A stretch of 64,000 bases of DNA from contig JANQRH010000026.1 of NCBI GenBank assembly GCA_028284625.1, forward strand, positions 1-64,000. Reading direction: 5' to 3'. Shown here in pieces: positions 51,545-62,285 of the stretch (positions are counted from its first letter, which is position 1; every line of letters begins with the position of its first letter). The DNA comes from Afifellaceae bacterium (GTDB taxonomy: Bacteria > Pseudomonadota > Alphaproteobacteria > Rhizobiales > Afifellaceae). Made by a program: the position numbers and the translations under genes. Below the pieces are notes generated by a model. The model was not told where the DNA came from, did not search any database, and saw nothing but the letters and a program-made list of their open reading frames with translations.

Positions 51545-53182
51545 ATGACCGGCCGGGACACGCACGTCGTCCTCAATCAGACGCCGCCCTATGGCGGCAT
51601 CAACCTGTTTGAAAGCGATCCGCTTCTGGGCTTGGCGGTGTCCGGTTTCCCCGACGCCGTGCAGCAGGGCCTTTCGGAGCTCGGTGGCTTCTGGGGCACG
51701 CACGAAGCTCGCGACTTCGCGCGTCTCGCCAACCGTAACGGACCGGAGCTGGAGCGCTACGATCCACGCGGCCAGCGGGCCGATCAGGTGATGTTTCACC
51801 CGGCCTATCATGCGTTGATGCGGCGCTCCGTGGCCGCCGGCCTGCATTGCTCCGCCTTCGATAACGGCGAGGACGAAGCGGGGCTGCGCCATCGGGCACG
51901 GGCGGCGCGGCTCTACATGACGGCTGAGACGGAATGCGGGCATCTCTGCCCCATGACCATGACCAACGCATCGCTGGCGAGCCTCAAGCACGCCCCGTCG
52001 CTTTTGGAGGCCTGGGCGCCGCGGGTTCTCTCCCGCACCTACGACCGTTCCTTCCGCCCGGCGGAGGAGAAGCGCGGCGTCACGATCGGCATGGGCATGA
52101 CGGAGAAGCAGGGCGGCACGGATGTCCGTGCCAACACGACCCGCGCCGTGGCGGAGGAGGGGGAAGTCTATCGGCTGACTGGGCACAAATGGTTCATGTC
52201 CGCGCCGATGTCCGACGCCTTCTTTGTGCTGGCGCAGGCGGAGCGCGGGTTGACCTGTTTCCTCGTGCCGCGCTTTAGGCCGGACGGCAGTGTCAATGCC
52301 ATCCGCCTGGAGCGGCTGAAGGACAAACTCGGCAATCGCTCAAACGCATCGGCGGAGACGGAGTTCGACGACGCCTTTGCCTGGCGCGTCGGCGACGAGG
52401 GGCGGGGCATCACGACCATCCTTGAGATGGTGACGATGACGCGGCTCGATTGTGCCGTCGCCACGACCGGCCTGATGCGCGCCGGGTTTGCCGAAGCCGC
52501 GCATCATGCGCGCCATCGCGCGGCCTTCGGAAAGCCGCTCTTCGATCAGCCGCTGATGCAACGCGTGCTCGGTGACATGGCGCTCGACCTCGCCGGCGCG
52601 CTGGCCCTCGCCATGCGGTTGGCGGAGGCCTTTGACATGGCGGACAGCCAGCCGGCGGAGGCGGCCTATGCGCGGCTGATGACGCCCGCCGTCAAATACT
52701 GGATCTGCAAGACCGGCCCGGCGTTCCTCTACGAGGCGATGGAGTGCCTCGGCGGCAATGGATACATCGAGGAGAGCGCGCTGCCGCGGCTCTATCGCGA
52801 GGCGCCGGTCAACGCCATCTGGGAGGGCTCCGGCAACGTCATGGCGCTCGACGTGGTGCGCGCGCTCCGCGTCGACGGCGTGCTGGAGCAGGTGCTGGCG
52901 ACAATCGGCGATGAACTGGGCGCCGGCTCCAAGGCTGCCGTTGACGTGCTCGCGGCGGCGGCCGCCGTTGCTCAGGAAGATGAGGGTTCCGCGCGCATTC
53001 TCACCGAGCAGCTTGCGTTGACCGCAGCCGCGGCGGCGCTTCGCCGCGACTTCCCTGCCGCCTTCGCCGATGCCTTCATCGAGACCCGCCTCGGCCGGCC
53101 CTGGCGCGCCACCTACGGCATGATCGACGGCCGCTTCGACGGCGGCAAGCTCATCGATTACGTCGCGCCGGCCTTGGGCTAG
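51545..53182 (+). CDS. aidB: AidB-type acyl-CoA dehydrogenase
   Basis: 545 residues. The N-terminal AidB signature HVVLNQTPPYGGINLFESDP is followed by acyl-CoA dehydrogenase parts: [96 protein letters not shown] (catalytic Glu in the WEGSGNV region) and the C-terminal extension ending GRPWRATYGMID that in Escherichia coli binds DNA. AidB is linked to protection from alkylating agents, possibly by destroying the agents or shielding DNA. Divergent from pyrB. Confidence 0.94.
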   Translation: MTGRDTHVVLNQTPPYGGINLFESDPLLGLAVSGFPDAVQQGLSELGGFWGTHEARDFARLANRNGPELERYDPRGQRADQVMFHPAYHALMRRSVAAGLHCSAFDNGEDEAGLRHRARAARLYMTAETECGHLCPMTMTNASLASLKHAPSLLEAWAPRVLSRTYDRSFRPAEEKRGVTIGMGMTEKQGGTDVRANTTRAVAEEGEVYRLTGHKWFMSAPMSDAFFVLAQAERGLTCFLVPRFRPDGSVNAIRLERLKDKLGNRSNASAETEFDDAFAWRVGDEGRGITTILEMVTMTRLDCAVATTGLMRAGFAEAAHHARHRAAFGKPLFDQPLMQRVLGDMALDLAGALALAMRLAEAFDMADSQPAEAAYARLMTPAVKYWICKTGPAFLYEAMECLGGNGYIEESALPRLYREAPVNAIWEGSGNVMALDVVRALRVDGVLEQVLATIGDELGAGSKAAVDVLAAAAAVAQEDEGSARILTEQLALTAAAAALRRDFPAAFADAFIETRLGRPWRATYGMIDGRFDGGKLIDYVAPALG

Positions 53183-53223
53183 GCTGTAGACGAGCTCCCA
53201 TTACCCTGGAGCCGCTTGCCGAT

Positions 53224-53649
53224 ATGTCGAACCTAATCTTTAAGCGACTGAACGACGGCTGGAACGCCGAGCCGAATGCTCCATATCCGCAAGTCGAGGT
53301 CAGCGGCTTCTGGATACGGTTGACGTTCTTCCTTAACCCCTGGGCTTATGAGGCGAAGGAGGGCGAGAAAGGTTGTCTCGCCTTTCGACACTGCTCTAAG
53401 TGGCGCCTCGGTGCGACCAATGACGAAGGTTGGTATCTCGGGCAGTGCCGCTACAGCAAAGCCGCCCCAGCTTGGGGTGAGTTTTACGAGTTACTGGGCG
53501 AGGATGACCAGCAGCTCAGCCCGGCCGACTGGCACGAGCTGGGACCATTGACGTCAAAACAACGGCATTTCCTTTTCTACCTTCGTGATGAGACATTCGA
53601 ATGCTTCGCTACAGAGTGGATGTTCGAGCGGGGCGGTGCACGTGCATGA
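53224..53649 (+). CDS. Hypothetical protein of a lower-GC islet
   Basis: 141 residues with no recognised domain. It is rich in aromatics (FWIRLTFFLNPWAYEAKEGEK, GWYLGQCRYSKAAPAWGEFYELL, HFLFYLRDETFECFATEWMFE) and has no signal peptide. Base composition is visibly less GC-rich than the neighbours, and codons such as CTA, ATA and TTA-type choices appear more often, which suggests transfer. It lies between aidB and an orphan hicB-like gene. Real coding is likely but function unknown. Confidence 0.6.
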   Translation: MSNLIFKRLNDGWNAEPNAPYPQVEVSGFWIRLTFFLNPWAYEAKEGEKGCLAFRHCSKWRLGATNDEGWYLGQCRYSKAAPAWGEFYELLGEDDQQLSPADWHELGPLTSKQRHFLFYLRDETFECFATEWMFERGGARA

Positions 53650-53668
53650 CGGCGCGGTTGCGCACCGT

Positions 53669-53848
53669 TTATGAGCTCAGGACCTTTGGCCTCTCGACGT
53701 CGACAGAGAGGCAGCCTTGGATGGCTTCCTGGAGGTTCTTCCTCAACTCCTCCATCGTGTCGCCTTCCGTGGCACAGCCCGGGATGGCCGGCACCTCGGC
53801 CCAGTAGCCGCCTTCTTCCGCTTCGTGGACGATGACCTTAATCTTCAT
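53669..53848 (-). CDS. Orphan HicB-like antitoxin-family protein
   Basis: 59 residues from ATG 53848 (GGAG six bases upstream). It has the short HicB partial RNase-H fold: MKIKVIVHEAEEGGYWAEVPAIPG, CATEGDTMEELRKNLQEAIQGCLSV. The usual C-terminal KVxELAL ending is replaced by PKVLSS and stop. No HicA (double-stranded RNA-binding toxin) frame can be seen on either side, so the toxin partner has probably been lost or lies elsewhere. It is convergent with the hypothetical gene at 53224. Confidence 0.8.
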   Translation of the reverse strand: MKIKVIVHEAEEGGYWAEVPAIPGCATEGDTMEELRKNLQEAIQGCLSVDVERPKVLSS

Positions 53849-53952
53849 GGCGTGCTCCAAGTCACCGAAGATAGGCATAACGGCCGCCAACTAAGCCGCG
53901 ACCTGGCGGATAGCGCCGGGTGGGGAGGCGGGGTGAGACCTCAGTACCGCCG

Positions 53953-53967
53953 TTAACCCAGGTTGAA
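53953..53967 (+). promoter_or_regulatory. CtrA-like box upstream of a diguanylate cyclase gene
   Basis: TTAACCCAGGTTGAA fits TTAA-N7-TTAA with one mismatch and lies 43 bases before the GTG at 54010. The same variant form TTAACC-N-AG-N2-TGAA occurs at 39612. Weak evidence on its own. Confidence 0.3.
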
Positions 53968-54009
53968 GCCATCCGCCCTTACTATGGTGCCGTGTAAAGA
54001 GTTCGATCG

Positions 54010-54837
54010 GTGCCCATGGAAGGACGCCTTTGGTCCGTTGTCCGGCCTGACATCCGGGACCGGAAACAGGTTCTGCAATACGTCGCGCGCATCACAATTC
54101 TGTGCGCTTCGCTGGCGTTGGCAATCGACGTCGCCGTTCACATGCTCTTTTTCATCGATTGGTCGGCAACCCTTCGCTCCTGGACGGTTTCGGTGTCGGC
54201 TGCGGTTGCAATCGCCACACCGGTCGCGACAGTGATCGCGCGGACGCATCTCGATCTCTATCGCGCCAAACGGGAGGTCGAGGAGCTGAGCCGGACCGAT
54301 CCACTGACCGGACTTCTCAACAGGCGAGCGCTGTTTGAGCCGATCGAAGGCCCACAGCCGGACATCATGGCGCTCGTGATTGTGGACATCGATCGCTTCA
54401 AGCGCGTCAACGACACGTACGGCCACCTGACCGGAGACAAGGTCATCAAGATGGTCGCCGAGACGATCAAGGAGGAGCTTGGGGCCTACGGCTCGGTCGG
54501 CAGGATCGGCGGAGAGGAGTTCGCACTCGTCGCCGCCTCGGTCGATACCGAAACGCTGGCGAAAGGCCTTTGGCGCTTGCGCGACCGCGTCGCTTCGATG
54601 CCGATCGTGGCTGCATCGGAAAGCTTCAAGGTCACGGTTTCGATCGGCTTTGCGGTGCGTGATGACGGCCAGAGCTTCGACGACCTGTTCCACGAAGCAG
54701 ACCGCGCGCTTTATCTTGCGAAATCATCCGGACGGAACCGCGTGGTCGCTGCCACGGATGCCCAGGCGATTGAAGCACCCGCGAGGAGCGACCAGCCCAA
54801 TCCGCAGCTTCGCCGGAAGTATCGCGCCACGGGCTAG
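54010..54837 (+). CDS. Membrane-anchored diguanylate cyclase (GGDEF)
   Basis: 275 residues from GTG 54010 (ATG 54016 is possible). Two membrane helices (ITILCASLALAIDVAVHMLFFI, WTVSVSAAVAIATPVATVIA) are followed by a short coiled linker (LDLYRAKREVEELSRTDPLTG) and a GGDEF domain: DIMALVIVDIDRFKRVNDTYGHLTGD, active site IGGEEFAL, and DRALYLAKSSGRNRV. The active site is complete, so it should make cyclic di-GMP. There is no RxxD inhibitory site before GGEEF (the stretch reads GSVGRIGGEEF), unlike PleD. A short polar C-terminal tail follows. Single gene. Confidence 0.93.
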   Translation: MPMEGRLWSVVRPDIRDRKQVLQYVARITILCASLALAIDVAVHMLFFIDWSATLRSWTVSVSAAVAIATPVATVIARTHLDLYRAKREVEELSRTDPLTGLLNRRALFEPIEGPQPDIMALVIVDIDRFKRVNDTYGHLTGDKVIKMVAETIKEELGAYGSVGRIGGEEFALVAASVDTETLAKGLWRLRDRVASMPIVAASESFKVTVSIGFAVRDDGQSFDDLFHEADRALYLAKSSGRNRVVAATDAQAIEAPARSDQPNPQLRRKYRATG

Positions 54838-54886
54838 CTAGCCGTGTGACTCTGTCCGTCGGTGTCCCCTGCCATCTTGGCGTTGT

Positions 54887-55378
54887 CTACCGCTGCAATC
54901 CGCCAAGCCCGGCCAGCCGGTCCAGCGCGCCCTGCAGGATGAAGGCCGCGGCGGTGGCGTCGATCTTCTCCGCCCGTTTCTTGCGCGACAGGTCTGCTTC
55001 AAGCATGGCGCGCTCCGCCGCCGCTGTGGAGAGTCGCTCGTCCCACAGCACAACCGGCAACTCGGTGAGTAGGGCTAGGTTGCGCAGAAAGGCGCGCGTT
55101 GCCTGCGCGCGTGGGCCCTCCGTGCCGTTCATGTTGACCGGCAGGCCGAGAACGAGCCCGCCGACATTTTCCGCCGCGCAGAGCGCCAGGAGCGCCTCCG
55201 CATCCTTGGCGAACTTTTCGCGGCGGATGGTTTTGAGCGGCGTGGCGATCGCCAGCCCGATATCCGACAGCGCGACGCCGATGGTCTTCGAGCCGAGGTC
55301 GAGCCCGGCGAGCCGCGCACCGGGCTCAAGCCGTGCACGGAGGTCCTCAATCGCAATGTCGGTGCCGGGTCGCGCCAT
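54887..55378 (-). CDS. ruvX: Putative pre-16S rRNA nuclease / Holliday junction resolvase RuvX (YqgF)
   Basis: 163 residues with the YqgF RNase-H-like fold: [31 protein letters not shown] with the first catalytic Asp, [30 protein letters not shown], and [23 protein letters not shown] with the further acidic residues. It is implicated in 16S rRNA 5' maturation. It is divergent from parC, 82 bases apart. Confidence 0.95.
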   Translation of the reverse strand: MARPGTDIAIEDLRARLEPGARLAGLDLGSKTIGVALSDIGLAIATPLKTIRREKFAKDAEALLALCAAENVGGLVLGLPVNMNGTEGPRAQATRAFLRNLALLTELPVVLWDERLSTAAAERAMLEADLSRKKRAEKIDATAAAFILQGALDRLAGLGGLQR

Positions 55379-55460
55379 GGCGCATGTTTAGCACGCACGG
55401 GCGAGCCGCGCAGAACTGCGTTGTTGTCCGCCGAATGCCGGCTGCGCTAAGCACCCCGCC

Positions 55461-57716
55461 ATGGGTAAAGAAGTGATTCCTGAGAACGGCTCCGGCGGCG
55501 AGATCGTCCCCGTCAATCTGCGCACGGCGCTGGAAGAGCGCTACCTCGCCTACGCGCTCTCCACCATCATGAACCGCGCGCTGCCGGACGTGCGCGACGG
55601 GCTGAAGCCGGTGCACCGGCGCATCCTCTATGCCATGCGCGAAATGCGCCTCAACCCGGCCGGCGGCTACAAGAAATCCGCCAAGGTGGTCGGCGAGGTG
55701 ATGGGCAATTTCCACCCGCATGGCGACCAGGCGATCTACGATGCGCTGGTGCGCCTCGCCCAGGACTTTGCCGTACGCTATCCGCTGGTCGACGGGCAGG
55801 GCAATTTCGGCAATGTCGACGGCGATAACGCCGCGGCCATGCGCTACACCGAGGCGCGCATGACCGCGGTGGCGGAACTGCTGCTGCGTGGCATCGACGA
55901 GGACGCCGTCGACTTCCGCCCCACCTATGACGGCGAGGGCGAGGAGCCGGTGGTGCTGCCTGGCGCCTTTCCCAACCTGCTCGCCAACGGATCGGCCGGC
56001 ATCGCCGTCGGCATGGCCACCAACATACCGCCGCATAATGTGGCGGAGCTCTGCGACGCGGCGCTGCATCTCATCAAGCATCCCAAGGCGACGCCCGCGA
56101 AGCTGATGGAGCTGGTGCCCGGACCGGATTTCCCAACCGGTGGCGTGATTGTCTCGTCACGCGAGACGCTTGCGGAGATCTACAAGACTGGCCGCGGCGG
56201 CATGCGCGTGCGCGCCCATTGGCAGCGGGAGGATACCGGCCGCGGCACCTGGGTCGCGGTCGTCACGGAGATTCCCTACCAGGTGCAGAAGAGCCGGCTG
56301 ATCGAGCAGATCGCCGGCCTCATCGAGCAGCGCAAGCTGCCGCTGGTCGGCGATATCCGCGACGAGAGTGCTGAGGATGTGCGCATCGTCATCGAGCCGA
56401 AGAGCCGCGCCGTCGATCCCGGCCTGATGATGGAATCGCTCTTCCACGCCACGGACCTGGAATCGCGCTTCTCGCTCAACATGAACGTGCTGTCGCGCGG
56501 CCAGGTTCCCAATGTGCTGTCGCTGCGCGACGTGCTCACCGAGTGGCTTGAGCATCGCAAGATCGTGCTCAAGCGCCGCACTGAGTTCCGGCTCGGAAAG
56601 ATCGCCGATCGGCTTGAGGTGCTCGGCGGCTATCTCATTGCCTATCTCAACCTGGATGAGGTGATCCGCATCATCCGCGAGGAGGATGATCCCAAGGCTG
56701 TGATGATCGCCCGCTTCGAGCTCAGCGAGCCGCAGGTCGAGGCGATCCTCAACATGCGGCTGCGCGCTCTGCGCAAGATCGACGAGATCGAGATCCGCAA
56801 GGAATTCGATGACCTGAAGGCAGAGCGAAAGGACCTGCGGGCGCTGCTGAAGTCAGAAGACCGGCAGTGGAAATGCATCGCCTATGAAGTCGGCGAAGTG
56901 AAGAAGGCATTCGCGTCCGATACACCGATCGGCGGGCGCCGCACGCGCTTTGAGGATGCACCGGAGATCGACGTCGGCGAGATCCAGGAGGCGATGATCG
57001 AGCGCGAGCCGGTCACAGTGGTTCTGTCGGAGAAGGGGTGGATACGCGCCATGCGCGGCCATATGGCGGATTACTCCAGCCTGTCCTTCAAGGAAGGCGA
57101 TCGGCTGAAGCGCGCCTTCCATGCCTCCACGACGGACAAGGTGCTGGTTCTGTCCACCGGCGGCCGTGTGTTCACCTTGGAGGTGGCCAAGCTCCCCGGC
57201 GGCCGCGGCCACGGCGAGCCGGTCCGCCTGATGGTGGACATGGACAAGGACCAGGACGTCGTGACGATGTTCCCCTTCGATGCGGAGCGCAAACTGGTCA
57301 TTGCCAGCGCCGCCGGCTACGGCTTCCGCGCCACCGAAGGCGAACTCGTCGCAAACACCCGCAAGGGCAAGCAGGTGCTGAACGTCTCCGGCAAGGATGA
57401 GGCGAAGGTCTGCGTTCCCGCCGACGGCGATTTGATCGCCGTCATCGGCACCAACCGCAAGATGATCATCTTCGACGTGTCGCAGTTGCCTGAGATGGCG
57501 CGCGGCAAGGGCGTCAGGCTACAGCGCTACAAGGACGGTGAGATTTCCGACGCTCGCGTCTTCAAGAAGGCCGACGGACTAAGCTGGACCGATGCGGCCG
57601 GGCGCATGCACATGCGCACCGTCAAAGAGCTTCGCGACTGGATGGGTGATCGCGCCCAGGCCGGTCGGCTGGCCCCGCAAGGCTTCCCCAAGACAAACCG
57701 GTTCGGCGACGTGTGA
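55461..57716 (+). CDS. parC: DNA topoisomerase IV subunit A
   Basis: 751 residues. Breakage-reunion domain with [44 protein letters not shown] and active-site Tyr129 ([10 protein letters not shown]), then a coiled dimer arm and a C-terminal beta-pinwheel ([65 protein letters not shown]). ParC rather than GyrA is supported by length, by the opening [34 protein letters not shown], and by the absence of a GyrA box. It decatenates daughter chromosomes with ParE (not in window). A perfect hairpin lies 70 bases beyond the stop. Confidence 0.95.
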   Translation: MGKEVIPENGSGGEIVPVNLRTALEERYLAYALSTIMNRALPDVRDGLKPVHRRILYAMREMRLNPAGGYKKSAKVVGEVMGNFHPHGDQAIYDALVRLAQDFAVRYPLVDGQGNFGNVDGDNAAAMRYTEARMTAVAELLLRGIDEDAVDFRPTYDGEGEEPVVLPGAFPNLLANGSAGIAVGMATNIPPHNVAELCDAALHLIKHPKATPAKLMELVPGPDFPTGGVIVSSRETLAEIYKTGRGGMRVRAHWQREDTGRGTWVAVVTEIPYQVQKSRLIEQIAGLIEQRKLPLVGDIRDESAEDVRIVIEPKSRAVDPGLMMESLFHATDLESRFSLNMNVLSRGQVPNVLSLRDVLTEWLEHRKIVLKRRTEFRLGKIADRLEVLGGYLIAYLNLDEVIRIIREEDDPKAVMIARFELSEPQVEAILNMRLRALRKIDEIEIRKEFDDLKAERKDLRALLKSEDRQWKCIAYEVGEVKKAFASDTPIGGRRTRFEDAPEIDVGEIQEAMIEREPVTVVLSEKGWIRAMRGHMADYSSLSFKEGDRLKRAFHASTTDKVLVLSTGGRVFTLEVAKLPGGRGHGEPVRLMVDMDKDQDVVTMFPFDAERKLVIASAAGYGFRATEGELVANTRKGKQVLNVSGKDEAKVCVPADGDLIAVIGTNRKMIIFDVSQLPEMARGKGVRLQRYKDGEISDARVFKKADGLSWTDAAGRMHMRTVKELRDWMGDRAQAGRLAPQGFPKTNRFGDV

Positions 57717-57785
57717 ACGAGAAGAACCGACGCGGCTTGCGGTAGCGCAAGCGCCGGCTTCACGTTCACAACGTATAAGAGGAGG

Positions 57786-57816
57786 GACTCGGTTCTGATG
57801 GTGTCAGAACCGAGTC
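57786..57816. terminator. Perfect 13-bp hairpin between parC and the convergent XRE gene
   Basis: GACTCGGTTCTGA (57786-57798) pairs perfectly with TCAGAACCGAGTC (57804-57816) around a five-base loop. It lies between two convergent stop codons, so a bidirectional terminator is the simplest reading. The T-run on either side is poor (GTCTT on the plus strand), so a factor-independent mechanism is uncertain. Confidence 0.6.
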
Positions 57817-57819
57817 GTC

Positions 57820-58269
57820 TTAAGGAACGGCTTTGGTCAGTCGGTCGTTTGTGCGGGCGGCCTGCATGTTCTTGGACGAATGGCCTTCGCCGTAGCTCCC
57901 GGCCAGATCGCGCGCCAGCCTCACGACGGCATTTCGCAACGCCAAGCTGCCGATCTGCGAATAGGCTTGCAGCAACTCTGCGGCGCCCGGCTCGCTCAAC
58001 ACGGCACGTGCATCCACCTTCTCGCTGTCAGCGCCACTGCCCGTTGACCCTTCTGTGAAGAAGTAAGCCACCGGCACATCCAAAACTTTGCTGATCTCTG
58101 CCAACCGCCCGGCCCCGATGCGGTTGGTCCCGTTCTCATATTTTTGAACCTGTTGAAAAGAGACGCCGATCTCTTTTCCCAGACGTTCCTGACTCATCCT
58201 TAGGTGCTTCCGCCGCGAACGAAGGCGCGCTCCAACGAGCGCATCCATTGGCGTCGCTGCTTTGGCCAT
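57820..58269 (-). CDS. XRE-family transcriptional regulator
   Basis: 149 residues from ATG 58269. The HTH (about 9-68) reads ALVGARLRSRRKHLRMSQERLGKEIGVSFQQVQKYENGTNRIGAGRLAEISKVL, very close to the rhizobial family whose members regulate stationary-phase, symbiosis or surface genes. The C-terminal half (LQAYSQIGSLALRNAVVRLARDLAGS) is helical and probably dimerises. The coding strand reads away from bpt; the upstream region (58270-58392) is relatively AT-rich and probably holds its promoter. Confidence 0.93.
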   Translation of the reverse strand: MAKAATPMDALVGARLRSRRKHLRMSQERLGKEIGVSFQQVQKYENGTNRIGAGRLAEISKVLDVPVAYFFTEGSTGSGADSEKVDARAVLSEPGAAELLQAYSQIGSLALRNAVVRLARDLAGSYGEGHSSKNMQAARTNDRLTKAVP

Positions 58270-58392
58270 GGCCTGCTTACCCCACACTTAACATTTTCGA
58301 CCGGCAGGTTGTAGCCGAGTTCCACTGCCAGTTCCAATACGTAAATATCGATTATTTGTGCCGGCTCAAAAAATACGAAGTAAGGGTTAGCG

Positions 58393-59139
58393 CTAGTCGG
58401 CCCGTATCCAGCCCCGCGGCGACAGGCGCTCCTGCGGCAGGAACCGCGCCTTGTAGGCCATTTTGGGCGAGTCATCGACCCAATAGCCCAGATACACGTA
58501 TGGCTTGTGAAGCGCCCGAGCCCGCTCAATGTGCTCCAGGATCATGTAGGTGCCGAGCGAGCGATGGGACTGCTTAGGGTCGAAAAAGGAATAGACCATC
58601 GACAATCCGTCGGAGAGGACGTCGGTCAGCGTACACGCCACGATTTCGCCCTGGTCGCGCCCGCTGATCGCGCTGTCGGGCCCGCGCCGGCGGTATTCCA
58701 CAACACCGGTCTCCACGTGGCTGTCCTCCACCATCAGCGCATAGTCGAGGACCGACATATGCGCCATGCCGCCATGTGCGTGGCGGCTGTCCAGATAGCG
58801 GCGGAACAGGCTGTATTGCTCGCTTGAGGCCTGAGCCGGACGAAAACGTCCGATCAGGTCGCTGTTGAGCTTTGCCACCCGCTTCATGGACTGAGTCGGG
58901 CGGAAGGCCTCGGCGCAGACCCGAACGGAGACGCACGCCATGCAGCATTCGCAAGCCGGCCGGTAGGCGATGCCTTGGCTGCGGCGAAACCCGCCTTGCG
59001 TCAGGAGGTCGTGAAGGGCGCCCGAATTGGGTCCGACCAGATGCGTGAAGACCTTCCGCTCATGGCGCCCCGGCAGATACGGGCAGGGGCTCGGCGCGGT
59101 CAGATAGAACTGGTGCGCATCTGTGACGACCTTGGTCAT
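58393..59139 (-). CDS. bpt: Aspartate/glutamate leucyltransferase (Bpt; arginyltransferase family)
   Basis: 248 residues from ATG 59139 (GTG 59160 would add seven). Family landmarks: [24 protein letters not shown], the cysteine-rich [38 protein letters not shown] and [26 protein letters not shown], which is the catalytic C-terminal ATE domain. Bacterial Bpt adds leucine to proteins starting with Asp or Glu, making them ClpS substrates; ClpS and ClpA are encoded at 25962-28930. It lies between the XRE regulator and the RDD protein on the minus strand. Confidence 0.94.
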   Translation of the reverse strand: MTKVVTDAHQFYLTAPSPCPYLPGRHERKVFTHLVGPNSGALHDLLTQGGFRRSQGIAYRPACECCMACVSVRVCAEAFRPTQSMKRVAKLNSDLIGRFRPAQASSEQYSLFRRYLDSRHAHGGMAHMSVLDYALMVEDSHVETGVVEYRRRGPDSAISGRDQGEIVACTLTDVLSDGLSMVYSFFDPKQSHRSLGTYMILEHIERARALHKPYVYLGYWVDDSPKMAYKARFLPQERLSPRGWIRAD

Positions 59140-59231
59140 GCCGAGAGCCTCACGCGACACTCGCTCCGCGTCAAGTGACGGCTTGAGCGTATCCTAAGCC
59201 GAGCAAGAGCCGGCTGAGGCGTGGCGGCGGC

Positions 59232-59702
59232 TTAGTCGGCGCGCACGGCGATCGTGCCGAGAACCAGGTCGTGCAGCAATTGCTTGCGCTCGGTGAAGAG
59301 CGCCACCAGCAGGATGAACGGCGTCAGGATGGCGACGGAGAACCAGAAACCAAGGACATGCAGGAGTGCCAGCGCGTAGCTCATCCGTTCGCCCCGCAGC
59401 GAGCGAATCGTGATCCCCATGAAGCGCATGCCCGGCGTCGCCGAATGCGGCCCGCCGAGCGTGAGCACGGAATAGAGGATCGCCACCGCCGGCCAGACCG
59501 CCGGCAGAAGCAGCAATCCGAGGCCAAGGGTCAGGACGCCCAAAACGACGATTACGATATAGGCGACGACCATCAGGAACAGAACGACAGCCGCGTCGAT
59601 CAGAAAAGCGAAAGCGCGCCGTGTGCGCACACCGTCGTAGATTTCGGGGTGGGCCGCCGGATCGTAGGCTGTATCGTTTGAGTCGAGCGTTACACTGGTC
59701 AT
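59232..59702 (-). CDS. RDD family membrane protein
   Basis: 156 residues. The RDD signature is RRAFAFLIDAAVVLFLMVVAYIVIVVL (Arg followed by Asp in the first helix), with two further helices (LTLGLGLLLLPAVWPAVAILYSVLTLGG, LALLHVLGFWFSVAILTPFILLVALF) and GMRFMGITIRSLRGERMSY between them. Function of RDD proteins varies; some behave as transporters or stress-related proteins. It lies 31 bases downstream of hemB on the same strand, probably as part of its transcript. Confidence 0.9.
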   Translation of the reverse strand: MTSVTLDSNDTAYDPAAHPEIYDGVRTRRAFAFLIDAAVVLFLMVVAYIVIVVLGVLTLGLGLLLLPAVWPAVAILYSVLTLGGPHSATPGMRFMGITIRSLRGERMSYALALLHVLGFWFSVAILTPFILLVALFTERKQLLHDLVLGTIAVRAD

Positions 59703-59733
59703 TGCAGGGACATAGGCAGCGTCCCCGCGCGCT

Positions 59734-61325
<1,592 letters not shown>

Positions 61326-61378
61326 CGCGCCGATCGCCCCTGCGAGCGGACATGGTTCCGGTCGCCGGAAAGATTTGA

Positions 61379-61395
61379 TTAAGCGTTTCGCTTAA
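61379..61395. promoter_or_regulatory. Perfect inverted repeat TTAAGCG-TTT-CGCTTAA upstream of ldtR
   Basis: Seven-base arms (61379-61385 and 61389-61395) with a three-base spacer, 75 bases ahead of the ldtR start. MarR-family regulators commonly bind such palindromes in their own promoters. The half-site TTAAGC also forms an inverted pair upstream of ldtP. Confidence 0.5.
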
Positions 61396-61469
61396 ACACA
61401 TCTTCAAACTGCAATCGTATTGTCGCGTTCACGCATCCGTCAGTAAGGCGGGAATAACGAGGATTGAGG

Positions 61470-61985
61470 ATGTTGATGTCAGAACAGGCGGCTGCGCGAT
61501 ACGAGGCGGTGGAAACCGCCCCCGATGACACCAAAACGCTCTATCTGGACGCTTTGACGCTCGTTGAGCGCCTTCACCGGCGGCTTCTCGACGTGATCAA
61601 GGACGAATTCGACCGCATGGGACGGTCGGACGTGAACAGCGTCCAGGCGCTTCTTTTGTTCAATATCGGCGATTCGGAGCTGACCGCCGGCGAACTCAGG
61701 ACGCGCGGCTACTATCTGGGGTCCAACGTTTCTTACAATTTGAAGAAGCTCGTTGACGCGGGATTCATCCGCCACCAGCGCTCGCGCGTCGATCGCCGCT
61801 CGGTGCGGGTTTCGCTGACCGACAAGGGGCTGGAGGTCGCCAAGGTCGTTAATGATCTCTACACGCGCCACATCCAGTCGATCGAGAAAGTCGGCGGGAT
61901 CGCGGCGAACGACTTCCGCCACATGAACAAGGCTCTGCAGCGGCTGGAGCGCTTCTGGACCGACCAGATCCTCTACCGGCTCTGA
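61470..61985 (+). CDS. ldtR: MarR-family transcriptional regulator LdtR
   Basis: 171 residues from ATG 61470 (ATG 61476 is also possible). It is a winged-helix MarR protein: DALTLVERLHRRLLDVIKDEFDRMGRSDVNSVQALLLFNIGDSELTAGELRTRGYYLGSNVSYNLKKLVDAGFIRHQRSRVDRRSVRVSLTDKG, matching LdtR closely. In Liberibacter asiaticus and Sinorhizobium LdtR is reported to activate the neighbouring L,D-transpeptidase gene ldtP, and ldtP lies downstream here too. The gene ends with a hairpin terminator at 62016. Confidence 0.93.
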   Translation: MLMSEQAAARYEAVETAPDDTKTLYLDALTLVERLHRRLLDVIKDEFDRMGRSDVNSVQALLLFNIGDSELTAGELRTRGYYLGSNVSYNLKKLVDAGFIRHQRSRVDRRSVRVSLTDKGLEVAKVVNDLYTRHIQSIEKVGGIAANDFRHMNKALQRLERFWTDQILYRL

Positions 61986-62015
61986 CTGCGGCTTACGGCC
62001 CTTCCATCGGCCAAC

Positions 62016-62052
62016 AAAGCCCGCGTCGCGAAAGCGCCGCGGGCTTTGTTTT
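62016..62052 (+). terminator. Rho-independent terminator of ldtR
   Basis: AAAGCCCGCG (62016-62025) pairs with CGCGGGCTTT (62038-62047), and GTTTT follows. The stem is strong, the T-run moderate. Confidence 0.8.
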
Positions 62053-62192
62053 GCCCATCCGCGGACGCTCAGACATCGAACCGCCACAAATGGCCTTATT
62101 CCGTGGTCCGCAGGCGCTGGCCAAGCTGGGCGTAACCGCTCGGGCGCAAATGTGAACGAGCGGTGGTGAGGCCACACGAAGATGTGGCATGC

Positions 62193-62207
62193 TTAATGCG
62201 CCGTTAA
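62193..62207 (+). promoter_or_regulatory. Perfect CtrA-type box (TTAA-N7-TTAA) upstream of ldtP
   Basis: TTAATGCGCCGTTAA is an exact match to the CtrA full-site pattern. Widened by two bases each side it is also the inverted repeat GCTTAA-N7-TTAAGC (62191-62209), using the same half-site as the palindrome before ldtR. It could therefore bind CtrA, LdtR or both. It lies 78 bases before the preferred ldtP start at 62286. Confidence 0.55.
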
Positions 62208-62285
62208 GCGCTAAGCGGCTAGCCACTGGCTGAAGGCCTCATGGCGAGAAGGCCAGGCAAGGCGTGGGTTTCAAGACACGGATTG

